A stretch of DNA of 64,000 nucleotides from Tanypteryx hageni (Eukaryota > Arthropoda > Insecta > Odonata > Petaluridae), in assembly GCA_028673005.1 (NCBI GenBank), contig CM054118.1:60507401-60571400 (forward strand), in the 5' to 3' direction. A program made the position numbers and the translations under genes. The notes beneath the pieces were generated by a model. That model was given only the letters and a program-made list of their open reading frames with translations. It was not told the origin of the DNA and did no database searches. Below, piece by piece: positions 48,246 through 58,790 of this stretch; position 1 is the first letter of the stretch; each line of letters starts with the position of its first letter.

Positions 48246-48807
48246 TCGGCCTTAAGAAAGCGGGGGTTTGGGGCAGAGCTCCAAATTTGCAGCATAACAT
48301 GTACATTAATATATTTCGGTTTTAGTATATTGCATATTAATACTATATACGTTTGTATCCATAGCAATATCAAGTTTGTTCTTTCAAATTTCTCATACCT
48401 CGCTGATATGGACGTGGGTGACATACTGAAGCAGTTCGCAAGAATGACCTATATTTGAATTTTACAGGGTGCTAACTAGAAACTGATGACAATATCAGAG
48501 ATTCTGATTTTATTGTGAACGTTTATATACTATGCACTATAAAAATTTTTATTATTAATGAATTAAACGCGTTCAAAAAGATTAGTTTTCGCAAAATTTG
48601 CTCGCCATTATAAGAGGTTCGCTGCCAAAACTGTTGTAACTCAAGGGGTTCGCGAAGAGAAAACGTTAATCCAAGAGGTTCGCGACGAGAAATAGGTTAG
48701 CTCGAGGGGTTCGCGAAGAGAAAAACGTTGGGAACCGCTGATGTAGAGAATGAAGTAGGGTGGAAGGGAGATGGAAAATCGAGTAGCTAATGGCAGACTG
48801 AGAAGGT

Positions 48808-49400
48808 AAGGGGAGAGTGGGAAGGTAAGGGGAGAGTGGGAAGGTAAGGGGAGAGTGGGAAGGTAAGGGGAGAGTAGGAAGGTAAGGGGAGAATGAGAAG
48901 GTAAGGGGAGAGTGGGAAGGTAAGGGGAGAGTGGGAAGGTAAGGGGAGAGTGGGAAGGTAAGGGGAGAATGAGAAGGTAAGGGGAGAGTGGGAAGGTAAG
49001 GGGAGAGTGGGAAGGTAAGGGGAGAGTGGGAAGGTAAGAGGAGAGTGGGAAGGTGAGGGGAGAGTGGGAAGGTGAGGGGAGAATGGGAGGGTAAGGAGAG
49101 AGTGGGAAGGTAAGGAGAGAGTGGGAAGGTAAGGGGAGAGTGGGAAGCTAAGGGGAGAGTGAGAAGGTAAGGGGAGTGTGGGAAGGTATGGGGAGAGTGG
49201 GAAGGTAAGGGGAGAGTGGGAAGGTAAGGGGAGAGTGGGATGGTAAGGGGAGAGTGGAGAGGTAAGTGGAGAGTTGGAAGGTAAGGGGAGAGTGGGAAGC
49301 TAAGGGGAGAATGGGAGGGTAAGGAGAGAGTGGGATGGTAAGCGGAGAGTGGGAAGGTAAGGGGAGAGTCGGAAGGTAAGGGGAGAATGGGAGGGTAAGG
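48808..49400. repeat. 19-bp minisatellite, left part
   Basis: About 31 units of GTGGGAAGGTAAGGGGAGA with point variants. It resumes at about 50935 after a LINE insertion. Confidence 0.93.
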
Positions 49401-50925
49401 AGATAGATAGATAGATAGATAGATAATCGTCTTTATTCGGGCGAAATTTATACCAGAAGGTCCATTCTTACATTTAACCCTTCGTCAATATAATAAATAC
49501 AAGAAAAAGAATAAAATAAGATATAACAAAATACATTATATAAACATTATGTACCTAAATCATACAAATTAAAAAGATAAAATTGAATACAGATTTGTGT
49601 TTGTGGGGAAAACCTAGGTAAAAACAGACATGTCCTCCCTAGTAAAACCCACGCAGGAAAACACCCACTAAGAAGGGGGGTGTGAAAAACCTGCGAAAAC
49701 CCTAGATAGTGTACATATGGTAATACAAAACTACAACATTAAATAGAAAGGAGTACGTACAGTGGGAGAGTTCGTATATAGAGCGTAATTATATACCGTC
49801 ATAAAAAAGTACACGTAAAGGTAATAACGCAATGTAAACAAGAAATATGCAAGTATGCAGAATGAGATGAAATATACATGAAATATATACAATGAATGAA
49901 TATAAAGAATGTTGTTGGGGCATGCATATTATAAGAAAGCAGGAAAAGATATAAAATACATAAATAATATAATACAATACAAAATAATATAAAACAATAG
50001 AAAAAAAATATAAAATATAAAATAAAAACAACACAAAAATATACATAAACAATAGAAAAAAAATATATATATAAAAACAATACAAAATTATATTAAGAAA
50101 TACAAAGTAATATAAGACAATACAAAAAAACTTGAGTAAGGATAATTTATGGGGAGTGTAAAGAGATGATTAAGGATTACTTTGTTGTTTTAGAAAGTGA
50201 GTGACACAGGTGCGTTTGAATGAGTTTAAAGAGGGAGATGTTTTAAAATTCTCATCTAAGTTATTCCAGAGTCGGCAACCGGAGACTTGAAAGGATTTAT
50301 TGTAGATATTCGTCCTGTGATGAGGAATAAGGAGGTTATTCTTGCCTCTATTATCCCGCTTGTGTACTGTATTGATTTCATTGAAGAGGGAAGAGAGGTA
50401 GTCAGGTTTGTTATAAGTAAGGATTTTGTACATTTGCATCAGGGTATGTAAGTTCCTTCGAGCGTCAAGTTTGAGCCATGAAAGATTATTGTAATGTTCG
50501 CTAATGTGGTCACTCTTTTTAAGGTCACCGATGAATCTCATGCAGGAGTTTTGTGTGCGTTGAAGTTTTAATGCCAATTCACAGGAGATATTATAAACAA
50601 CATCACAATAGTCAAAGTGAGGAAATAGGAGTGTGGTCACTAAGAGTTTACGTAAGGAATTAGGTAATAAGTTTTTGAGCCTTTTGAGAGAGTGCAAGGA
50701 GGAGTTGATGGTACTACAGATTTTATTGGTATTAGGAGCCCTGGATAGAGTTTCATCTACGATGACACCGAGGTTGACTACTGATTTTTGAAAATGCAAT
50801 GTGGACCCCTCTAGCGATAAAAGTGGAGATTCGCTATGATCTGTGGAAGCCAATAATTTGGGGTAACCGATAATAATAGATTTACTTTTTGCGGGGTTGA
50901 TCTTCAGAAAGTTATTTGCGCTCTA
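49401..50925 (-). mobile_element. LINE inserted into the 19-bp minisatellite
   Basis: Array sequence lies on both sides (to 49400 and from about 50935). The + strand begins with an (AGAT)n tail, then CGTCTTTATTCGGGCGAAAT, an AT-rich 3' UTR with GTGTGAAAAACCTGCG, and then minus-strand coding sequence for the end of the reverse transcriptase. It is 5'-truncated within the RT. Confidence 0.87.
50170..50925 (-). pseudogene. LINE reverse transcriptase C-terminal part
   Basis: The frame starts upstream of the first methionine with NNFLKINPAKSKSIIIGYP, continues VVNLGVIVDETL, LLFPHFDYCDVVY, LQRTQNSCMRFI, LSWLKLDARRN, and ends RLWNNLDENFK...FKRTC. This is the thumb/connection region of CR1/Jockey-type LINEs ('LGVxxD', 'DYC', 'RxWNxLP', 'FKxxL'). 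The palm with YxDD is missing by 5' truncation. The piece has no internal stop. Confidence 0.85.
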
Positions 50926-50934
50926 AAGAGAGAG

Positions 50935-51005
50935 TGAAGCTGGGGGATAGTGGGAAGGTGAGGGGAGAGTGGGAAGTTAAGGGGAGAGTGGGAGGGAAAG
51001 TGTCC
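50935..51005. repeat. 19-bp minisatellite, right part
   Basis: GTGGGAAGGTGAGGGGAGA units continue after the LINE, about three copies. Confidence 0.85.
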
Positions 51006-52290
51006 ATATTTTTAATAAAATGCTTGGCATTTCGAGAAAGTCATAACTGATAATGACTTGATAATCCACAATAAATAACTATGATTCTGCCATTGACATA
51101 AAATGGGAGGTAAACCAGACGTGCGTTTTGGCAACAAAGAACCGATCATCGGTGTTTATTTCCTGATAGCAGATTATAAGAAAGGATTTTAAATCTAGAA
51201 TTAATCATTATTATTCATCCAGGATGATAATTTGGAGAAGAACATTGATAAATTGGCATGATTAACTTTCTTCGAAATAGATCACTTTATACAGATGTTT
51301 GTTGATCCAGATGCACTATATTCTATCCATGTCCTAAGTCAAACACTGGCTACATACCCACACAAACACAGCCACATAAAAGAGCAATGTACAAGTCAGT
51401 AGATTTTTAATAAATATTTTCCACTCATATATGAAGCTATATTGAAGCCATATAAAAGAAACGATTAGTACTTCGACCAGATTGAAGTAACTAAAGAAGT
51501 ACATATAAAAATGTATACAAACGATGGCGAAGGACGTACTCTCCAGGCATTCCGGAGTAAATGGATGGGGACGAGTATCTCGCCCCTCGGCGCTATTTTA
51601 ATATATTTCAACGAATCAGCTTCAAATGTGTTCACGAATCAATACAGTGAAACTTCCATAACTCGAACGTCTATAACTCGAATTATCCATAATACGAAGT
51701 GAATTTATTTTACCGGGCAAAACATAAATGAGAAAAACGTATTTCCATGAGTCTAATTTTCTATAACTCGTATATTTTTTGTTTCCCTCGAAGTTCGACT
51801 TATGGAAGTTCCACTGTGCATCTTATGAAAGCAAGAACTGTGACTAAATCAGACTAATGTTTCCACATTAAACTTTATGTGGTGAACAATAGCGTTGTTC
51901 CTTTAACTAAACTATTTCAGGATTAATTCAATGTAGTACATTCAATTAAAATACCGGAAGGTACATACATATATAACGTTTATCAGGGTATATGTTTGTA
52001 AAGCAGAATAGACTGAAAAAATTCCGCCGAATGTATTTCCGTGTTAGAAACGTGAGTTCTATGAAACACGATTTTTTATCGGCTTACATATAAGAAATTG
52101 ATGATATATGAGTTCATGAACGTGGTAAAATCTTTATCGAGATTAGAAACATTTGATCCCAGAGGCAGTAAATCGGACGCTCATGCACTTTCAATTAAAA
52201 TAATCGATTGACAAATAAAATCCCGCACGGGTCATGGCAACAGATAAGCAGCTATCTTGTTTACCAATAGTTCTACAATTGACAAATTCG
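51006..52290. other. Anonymous AT-rich DNA upstream of the NHR gene
   Basis: Apart from the MITE at 51645-51816, nothing recognisable was seen. A host promoter could lie near 52290. Confidence 0.35.
51645..51816. mobile_element. Tigger/pogo-type MITE
   Basis: The left end CAGTGAAACTTCCATAACTC and right end GACTTATGGAAGTTCCACTG are inverted repeats. TA precedes the left end and a mutated TG follows the right. The 172-bp element has no coding capacity. Confidence 0.8.
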
Positions 52291-52366
52291 CATAAATATC
52301 CCTTCCTCAAGGTAAGGACGTCATTTGCAGTCATTGCATGAGAGGAGGAGCACGCCGTTCATCGCG

Positions 52367-52495
52367 ATGTTTTTTACTTCGAATATGGAGAAGTCGTACG
52401 TCATTTTAATAGCATTTTCTCTCTTCCAAAGCACGATGCAGGAACTGACTGCTTCACCAGCCCAGAAACGAGCCGAGGGCTTAAACTCTCATTGA
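52367..52495 (+). CDS. Short ORF with signal-peptide-like start, overlapping NHR exon 1 in another frame
   Basis: An ATG at 52367 opens a 42-codon frame ending TGA at 52493-52495. From its second methionine it reads MEKSYVILIAFSLFQST, a short charged start followed by a hydrophobic core, which resembles a signal peptide. It overlaps the first NHR exon in a different frame. A TATA-like CATAAATA at about 52290 and a pyrimidine-adenine initiator-like stretch near 52331 lie upstream. Either the true gene starts here and a small indel (real or in the assembly) breaks the link to the NHR frame, or this is a chance ORF. No usable intron fits between the two frames because the available GT-AG span is under about 40 bases. 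Confidence 0.3.
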   Translation: MFFTSNMEKSYVILIAFSLFQSTMQELTASPAQKRAEGLNSH

Positions 52496-54803
52496 AGAGC
52501 GAGAGGAACGAAACGGGTGGCCTGGTTGACATCCTCACCGCCCGAGCGGAGTCCGGCAATTCATCGGATGGCGTTGATTTGTATGTAACGCATAGAGTGA
52601 GCGAGTGTGAAGGGAAGCAGGTGGTCTACATACAAGGAGTGTCTAAAGGTAACTTTATGGTACATCATAAACGTGATATAAAGATTAAATACCAGGAGTT
52701 TTGTCATATGCGTGCAAAAATCTTACTTTCATTCACAATTTTTATAATAAAAATCATAGGAAAACTTAAAAAATTGTTCAAACGTATTAACGTCACTATA
52801 ACTCTGAAATTCATTTTCTTCTCAGATAATTCTCGGCTGTTTTCCAATAAAAAAGAGGAGAAAATAGATAAATTGACCTTTCATCCAAGGTGCGGAAATA
52901 ATGTAATTATCCTGCCCAATATGCGCACAGTACAAAAAATAAGGTGTGTTTTTCGAAAGAGATATTTGAACATTTCTTTCTTTGGTGCTTTTATGCAAAC
53001 GCCAATGTTGCTTAATAAAATATTCTCCTTCAATTGTGGAATATTTCATAAATTTTATATTCACCCAATAATTTGTTACAGATTAGATGATTTTTCTTAT
53101 TCAGCTGTTTTTACGAATAGACCACTGAAGGATAATGAAATATTTGAAGTGAACTTGGATAAAAAGAATGAAAAAATCAGTAAATCTCTAGATATCGGTA
53201 TCATCGCACGCTCTCCTAGCGACATCGAAATGATATCGGAAATGTACTTGTTGTGAGTTTTTATGTATTTACTTGAAGTATGATTTATTATAATATTTCC
53301 ATTTCTAAACAGTTAATAATTTCTCAATCGTGTGCCCCACATTATATAAGCGACAAATCATTTTAACCCTAGAACTACCAAGGGGGGCCTCCGAGGCCCA
53401 CAACTTGTTTTTTCGTATGTTTCTCTTTTATAAAAAAGGAAAAGTCTGGATATTTTATTAGATTGTACAAAGACTCATGGAAAATAATTATCCGAAGTTT
53501 CTCATCAATGTATGCATATTTCAATTTTCTGCAAATTATTTAGTCATTGCCTGCATGCCTGTACACGCGGGTAGCCTAACATATAGGGCACCATTTGCGT
53601 GGAAAGCACAGTATGAAGCGCGTTTTTTGTTTAAACTGTTGGATCAGATCAAAATCATTTTTCTAATCAATTTTTTATTATTCCTGTAAATACATAATGA
53701 GAAAGAATGTAAAAGAATTGTTCTAATGTAAATATTTGTCTCTAGGTACATATAATTTCAAATAAATTACTAATATTGTATATCTGTATTCCTATGATGT
53801 TTTTAAATGTATAACAATAGGTTTGAAACATTACTATGACTTTTTATTGTATTTTAGGTGGTAGGCATCTGAGGCAAGGTAGTGAAAATCGCTTGGTAGT
53901 TCTAGGGTTAATCCAAAACAAATAGACATCCATTTCTCAAAAACCTATATTTTTGTAATTAAAGAAAACCCAAAAAAGCAAAAAATACTTCACAATGTAT
54001 AAAATACTGCATTTGATTAGATGGTCGTTCTTAAAAGAGGAATAATATCACGTAGGTGGGAAAACTCCTTAAGCCATAAAGGTTTATAACAACCCGATGC
54101 ATTTCGTTGACTTCATGTCACTGTCGTGTGAAGTACGCCCTTGAAGATGCCCACTTAGTGGCCGAAATGCATCGAGTTGTTATAAACCTTTATAGCTTAA
54201 GGAATTTTCCCACTTATGTAAATCGAGCCATAAGTAAATTAAGCCACCAATCTTTATAGAGGAATAATATGATAAATATGACAGACTTATTTATTGTGCA
54301 ATACGAATTTCAATCGTTTCATCAAAAAAGCCGTTATAAATTACCGTGTAGTAATTTTATCCTCCTAATGATGATATCCTACATGTTTTTCAATGTTTCT
54401 AGTGTCTGTGCGTCTAAAATAAACATTTTTTAACAGGCCTTATGCTCATATATACATATGGAGCGAAGTTTACTCAAAAGGCACGAAAACCATTCCAAAA
54501 TACGGAACCAATCTCGGTAATCTGAAGGTAGGTAAACAGTTAGCCCTTCACATGTATGTAGATATATAAAATACCGTATTCATATAATTATTCTGGATTT
54601 TCCTGAATATTTTTAATCATTTTGAATGAATTAATTTACAGGTTGGTGACAGAGTGGGGGTAATGAGGAATCAATTCGGCACCATTAACTTTTTTGTTAA
54701 CGGAATTGATCAGGGATCCGCCGCATTCAACATATCCTCTCCGGTTTATGGAATGCTCGAAATTCGGGGAACTACATCCATGGCGACTATTGTCGATCCA
54801 TGA
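52432..54803 (+). CDS. Single NHR (Neuralized homology repeat) domain protein, five exons
   Basis: Five exons join in frame: about 52432-52648, 52826-52943, 53082-53252, 54437-54527 and 54642-54803 (TGA stop). Introns are GT-AG (donors gtaact, gtgtgt, gtgagt, gtaggt) with phases 1, 2, 2, 0 that all match. With the chosen 5' limit they encode 252 residues. The NHR domain runs from about residue 89 to the end: LTFHPRCGNN, then FTNRPLKDNEIFEVNLDKK, then VGDRVGVMR, INFFVNGIDQG and a final YGMLEIRG. NHR domains are protein-interaction modules in Neuralized-type E3 ligases and NEURL4. Here there is one NHR and the stop follows it, so no RING finger and no second NHR. The tryptophan usual after the LDKK segment is absent, suggesting divergence. 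The first exon's 5' end is uncertain: polypyrimidine-AG sites lie at 52430-52431 and 52440-52441, and further upstream exons are possible. Domain identity is confident; the gene's exact start and role are not. Confidence 0.8.
53367..53907. mobile_element. piggyBac-type MITE with TTAA target duplication
   Basis: The element is flanked by TTAA on both sides (53363-53366 and 53908-53911). Its terminal inverted repeats are CCCTAGAACTACCAAG at the left and the exact complement CTTGGTAGTTCTAGGG at the right. It is 541 bp and has no recognisable transposase. A 70-codon frame inside (53477-53689) resembles nothing known to me. TTAA plus CCY-type termini is diagnostic of piggyBac mobilisation, probably in trans. 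Confidence 0.88.
54052..54217. repeat. Palindrome of two head-to-head Penelope-type termini with hammerhead-like core
   Basis: Arms of about 55 bp (54052-54105 and 54160-54217) are inverted copies, both containing the motif GATGCATTTCG or its complement. The right half reads TTGAAGA (54141-54147), a short stem-loop TGCCCACTTAGTGGCC, then CGAAATGCATCG. This is the arrangement of a hammerhead ribozyme core, with the first C of CTGAAGA changed to T. The same sequence type occurs at the end of the Penelope-like element at 21.95 kb. It is a degenerate terminus pair, so probably not catalytic. Confidence 0.6.
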
Positions 54804-55048
54804 TCGCCTTCTTCATCATAATGGTTTCAAGAATAGCATAAATAATATATTCCTTAGAATTTCCATATTATTAATTGTTATAGTATGAAGCTGTATCCTA
54901 TATCCAAGCAATTATTCGCGTAACCAAATTATGTTTTCAAGATATATTTATATCCGTTTACCGAAACTTAAAAAATCCATTGTAGCATAAGTGCTTGTTT
55001 ATGTAATCAAAATTTGTTGTAGTTCAATTTGTAATATTATATAGTGTA

Positions 55049-55796
55049 CAGTAGACGCCACTCATTGTGAACACTTCGGGACACAGCTTAGTTGATAACA
55101 ATAAACGATTGATATCAATGACCAATCAAATAAGAATGCAGCTCTTCAGCGTTGTTTATTGATACAGAGCAAGTTCTTCTGCTTTCTGCCGCATCAAGTG
55201 GACCGTCAGCACGGCCATCTTGGCCATCGCGAACATTATTAAACCAAATTTTTATTGCTGATTCTACCCGATCATCTTTTCCACTACGATTTCTATTACA
55301 GTTCAAATTTTCATTTTATTTATTGCTGCCCTCTCGATAACGTCTCGATTTTTAAAAATTGTATACAAAAGAGGTTGCAAAATTTTTAACGGCACTGCTG
55401 CATTACGTTGACTCATTTTCGATAATTTATCATAGCGTTCTAAAACGGCGAGTTTTTCTTTAAGGGTCAGATCGTTACGTTTCTTTTGCCCTTCCGCCAT
55501 TACGTACGCACCGCGGAACGACTCTGACAACCATGCGAACTCGACGAAGCAAAAGCAGTATTTAAACACGCAACGTGTCGGAGCTCAAGAAGAAAACAGG
55601 ATGTTACGTAATCCACTCCACTGCGCATGCGTCAAGGCCGCGATAAGGCAAAAAAGCGATGAAAAAAACCGAAGCGCTGATTACAGTCAACGTTTTTTCT
55701 GTGTATTATTAGTATAATTCTGATCGGGGCTTCATAAAATGATAACATTACACGAATGATGACATTATCCGTGATTACAATAAGCGGCGTCCACTG
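55049..55796 (-). mobile_element. Tigger (pogo) transposon, internally deleted
   Basis: Ends CAGTAGACGCCACTCATTGT and, at the right, the complement of CAGTGGACGCCGCTTATTGT form inverted repeats flanked by TA on both sides (55047-55048 and 55797-55798). The minus strand still codes the N-terminal DNA-binding part of the transposase. The DDE catalytic region is gone. Confidence 0.88.
55115..55569 (-). pseudogene. Tigger transposase N-terminal (CENP-B-like) DNA-binding region
   Basis: The first piece (55569-55303) reads KKRNDLTLKEKLAVLERYD, KMSQRNAAV and TIFKNRDVIE, the CENP-B/psq-type helix-turn-helix of Tigger transposases. A second piece (55306-55115) continues RSGKDDRVESAIKIWFNNVR, the start of the second helix-turn-helix. 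The two pieces are in slightly different frames and stop before any catalytic motif. The likely native start is the MAEGQKKR methionine, about 23 codons into the first frame. Confidence 0.82.
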
Positions 55797-55799
55797 TAC

Positions 55800-56595
55800 A
55801 TTGATGTTACCAAATAATTTATGACATTGAAATATAATGTTGGAATAGGCCTATTTTTGACTATTACCTTCGGCATAATTGCACTTGTGGACTAATCAAT
55901 GTAGAGTCTACAAAAATTCTAAAGTTACGCATGTATTTAATTTCATAATTTTATGAGTTTATTTGGTAATTACATCTGAATCATTCGCAAATGTGAATGC
56001 TAATCATTAGTGCTTCACTAATTACCTAATTATATTTATAATACCAACAATATGGTGTCAGGTTCATCTTGTTGTGTGGCCGTTGAGAAATGACTGTGAA
56101 GCTAATAAAAATATAAAAAACTTCATTTTCCCATCACTCATTACCCGATGACATTTAAAAATAAATTATAAACAGTTAAAAAGGCTTTTCGGAGGCAATG
56201 GCGGCATAGTAGGCAAAATTCAAATTTAAAAAATCATTTAAATAAAATAAACCACTCTTGAGATTATTCAAAATATTTTGCAAACGCATCATTGCTTTGG
56301 CATTAATATATTTTGCTTATAGACTACCATTCCAAATATGGTCTGATGAGTAAAAAACTACATCAGTTTCCAAGACAAATTTCAGAATATAAATCGCATT
56401 TCAGAACTTATTAAAACGGATATTATGAAAACGAATAAAAGCAAGCATTTAACACTTAGAATCGAAAGCCTTAATTTCGTGGTATTTTATCATTACGAAC
56501 TAATGAAAGTCAATTCGTTTAACAAAACAGGTCATTCAGAGAACCGGCAACTGGCAAAAATACCAATCCTTAAAACCCGGATCATATTTGGTGAA
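55800..56595. other. Anonymous AT-rich DNA
   Basis: No motif-bearing frame or recognisable repeat was seen. Confidence 0.4.
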
Positions 56596-56596
56596 T

Positions 56597-57115
56597 AATA
56601 AATTTATTTATTTATTTAATTAAAAAAGGTCCATAAACAGCCAAATTTTGGCCTTTTACAATGGATCCATAATATAACAACATAAAATAACAAATAAAAT
56701 AAATTAAATTAACAATCGTGGAACAGATATTAAATTGTTCCAAACAGGAAAATGCAAAAACAGAAACATATTCAAAAGCGTTTAGACAGTAAGAATTATG
56801 GGGGTGACCGGTCAACTAGTGCAGAGAAGGATGAGATGGGGGAAAACATCAATAACAGGGAACAAACGAACCAGGGAATTAAATGTTTGGGGCAATCGAT
56901 AGAAGAGAGATCTTTTGGTGATGGAGAGTCGGCATTTGGGTAAGTGTAAGGGGTTGGGATTGCGGGTGGGACGAGGGGGGACGTGAAGAGAGAAGTGGGT
57001 AAGAAGTTCATTTGGTCGGTATTTACCATTCATTATTCCATGGAGAAATTTTAGGTCTGATGTTTTCCGACGCAATTGCAGGAAGCAAATACCCATCACT
57101 TAAAGCAATTCCTCG
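56597..57115 (-). mobile_element. LINE C-terminal fragment with (TTTA)-type tail
   Basis: The minus frame 57099-56812 reads LQLRRKTSDLKFLHGIMNGK, HVPPRPTRNPNPLHLPK and FYRLPQTFNSL, matching the end of Jockey/I-type LINE reverse transcriptases ('RRxxxDLxFLxKIxNG', 'VPxRxTRN', 'PLxRLxxxYN'). The + strand shows an AAATTTATTTATTTATTT tail at 56597-56617, at the element's 3' end. The family differs from the other LINEs in the window. Confidence 0.72.
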
Positions 57116-58225
57116 CGAGACAAGTTACGGTAAGTGAGAGGGGATCGTCGTACTTTCAAAGATTTTCCTTTCATTTGGTTATTCAATACATACTAAGGCA
57201 GGAAGTACACAGAGGGTATGAAATATATGACCTTTGGACTGGTTAAATAAAACTAGAACCGTAACTGAGAAGTACATAAAACGAAAGAGATAAGTTGTGT
57301 TAGTGAGATAAAGGCAAAGGAGAAAAAGATGTGGCGAGACTACATTTATTTGAATGCACCGAAAATCTCTAAAATCGTTCGGCATGGGGTGACGTACTAT
57401 ACCTACTTCAAAATAATTTTTTTATAAAATAAGATATGCTAAAGAACAGTTTATTAATATCAGCTTCGCCTCAACAAATAACGTATGACGAAGGTAATCT
57501 TTTAACTGAAATGTGCCGGTGATTTTCCCAGCGGTTTAAGATAATGGAAAATTTTTATTTCAGCAACGGAATGAGGTTGATCATTTTCCTAGACCTCATT
57601 AAATTCATAGATAATGAAGAAATTTTTAATGAGAAGGATTAATGTTGTCACATAGCTGTAATCTACAAAATTTTATCGCATGAATAAAAAAGATACGAGT
57701 GCAGTTTGTTTTTTCAACCTTTAATTAAACGATTTTACTTTGTCATCAATACTATAAAATCTGCTTTTTTGTGTGACGGTTTACTTGGTAATGCTGAAGA
57801 AATAATGTCATTCGCTTATTTTCAGTGACTGTTTATTTTCCCTCCCACAAATACATAGATTAAACAAAATCGCATGAGATACTGTAAACGATACGCCCAT
57901 AACCACATGAAATAGTTAAGCATTTACAGGATAACTTCGCAATAACATTCTTATCCGCGAGGAAACACTTTTGCCCTTGGTGAAAAATTTTCATTTGTAA
58001 GAAAATATGCATTATAGTCTTTGAGGTATCTAAACTTTTTCTAGGAAAGAGTGAAATTTTGTATTAAAAATGTTTTTCTCCAAAGATTATTGGAAGGAAA
58101 ACTAAACCCGTCTGCTTTCCTTGGGGATGTATATGTATCTGCTCACTTCATACGTTCACCTCTCCATGTGGTATATTAGTGTGTCCCCGGTGAAACCACA
58201 AGAAGAAGCTTCTAAGAATGTGAGA
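57116..58225. other. Anonymous AT-rich DNA
   Basis: No recognisable gene, RNA or repeat. Confidence 0.4.
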
Positions 58226-58277
58226 GGGCGAGTATATTTTAAACTAAGCAGCCTCTTCTTCCATCTAATCCACTGAA
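58226..58277 (-). mobile_element. LINE 3' UTR remnant without tail
   Basis: AGGGCGAGTATATTTTAAAC and CTCTTCTTCCATCTAATCC match the 26266 and 17651 copies, but the AGAT tail is absent. Confidence 0.6.
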
Positions 58278-58589
58278 AATTGATGGGAGAAGGAGAGAAG
58301 AAAAGAAGACGATCAAGAGTCGAAGACGTGTCTCTCGTTTCCATGAGCAATTGCGGAGGCGTGGAACTGACGAATATTTCTCACGCATCTACATCAAGCG
58401 GCGATCACACAATTTTTCAAAGAAAATATATGGAAAATTATATTTTCTACGGCTTTGATAACGACAAATCCCAGCATTAATTGAGTTTTTTTGGCAGATA
58501 TTTTGCAAAAACGGAAAATTGGCAAAACTATACTTCCACTTCCTGTTATGAAATTTTAGACAAAATCTTATAAGTTATTGCATTATTAT

Positions 58590-58790
58590 AAAATTATTAA
58601 TAGAAAGTATTTTGCAGATTTGATTAGTCGGTTATGCGTTAGAGCGTTAACAACATTCCTATCACACACAAACATCATCGAGAAAACAGTGAAAACGTTA
58701 TAAAGCGTTTATTTCCGCTGAAATCCCGAATTCGATTATTTGACAAAAACAATACACTTTATACTGTGTATGGAGAAAATAAAAATCGAT
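58590..58790 (+). repeat. Dispersed repeat Z, copy B
   Basis: Second copy of the repeat at 30020-30246, with ACATCATCGAGAAAACAG, GCGTTTATTTCCGCTG and TGTATGGAGAAAATAAAA in the same order. Confidence 0.6.

Larger units (their letters stand above)
46378..48740. mobile_element. Non-autonomous hAT element interrupted by a piggyBac element
   Basis: Left end CAACGTTTCCCAACC and right end GTTGGGAACCGCTG are inverted repeats. ATGCAGAT (46370-46377) and ATGTAGAG (48741-48748) are a 6-of-8 target duplication. GGGGTTCGCGA-type blocks recur inside both ends. Removing the nested piggyBac leaves about 960 bp without a hAT transposase. Confidence 0.72.
53253..54436 (+). other. Intron of the NHR gene, carrying two transposon remnants
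   Basis: This 1,184-bp intron separates the two halves of the NHR domain, between codons for MYLL and PYAHIYIW (phase 2). It contains a piggyBac MITE (53367-53907) and a palindrome of Penelope-type termini (54052-54217). Both lie away from the splice sites, so the gene can still be spliced. Confidence 0.75.

Noticed and set aside
48808..49400. Regular direct repeats suggesting a CRISPR array
   Set aside because: The 19-bp units are contiguous with no unique spacers; it is a minisatellite in a eukaryotic genome.
49789..50085. Tyr/Phe/Ile-rich minus-strand ORFs resembling membrane proteins
   Set aside because: They translate the AT-rich 3' UTR of the LINE at 49.4-50.9 kb.
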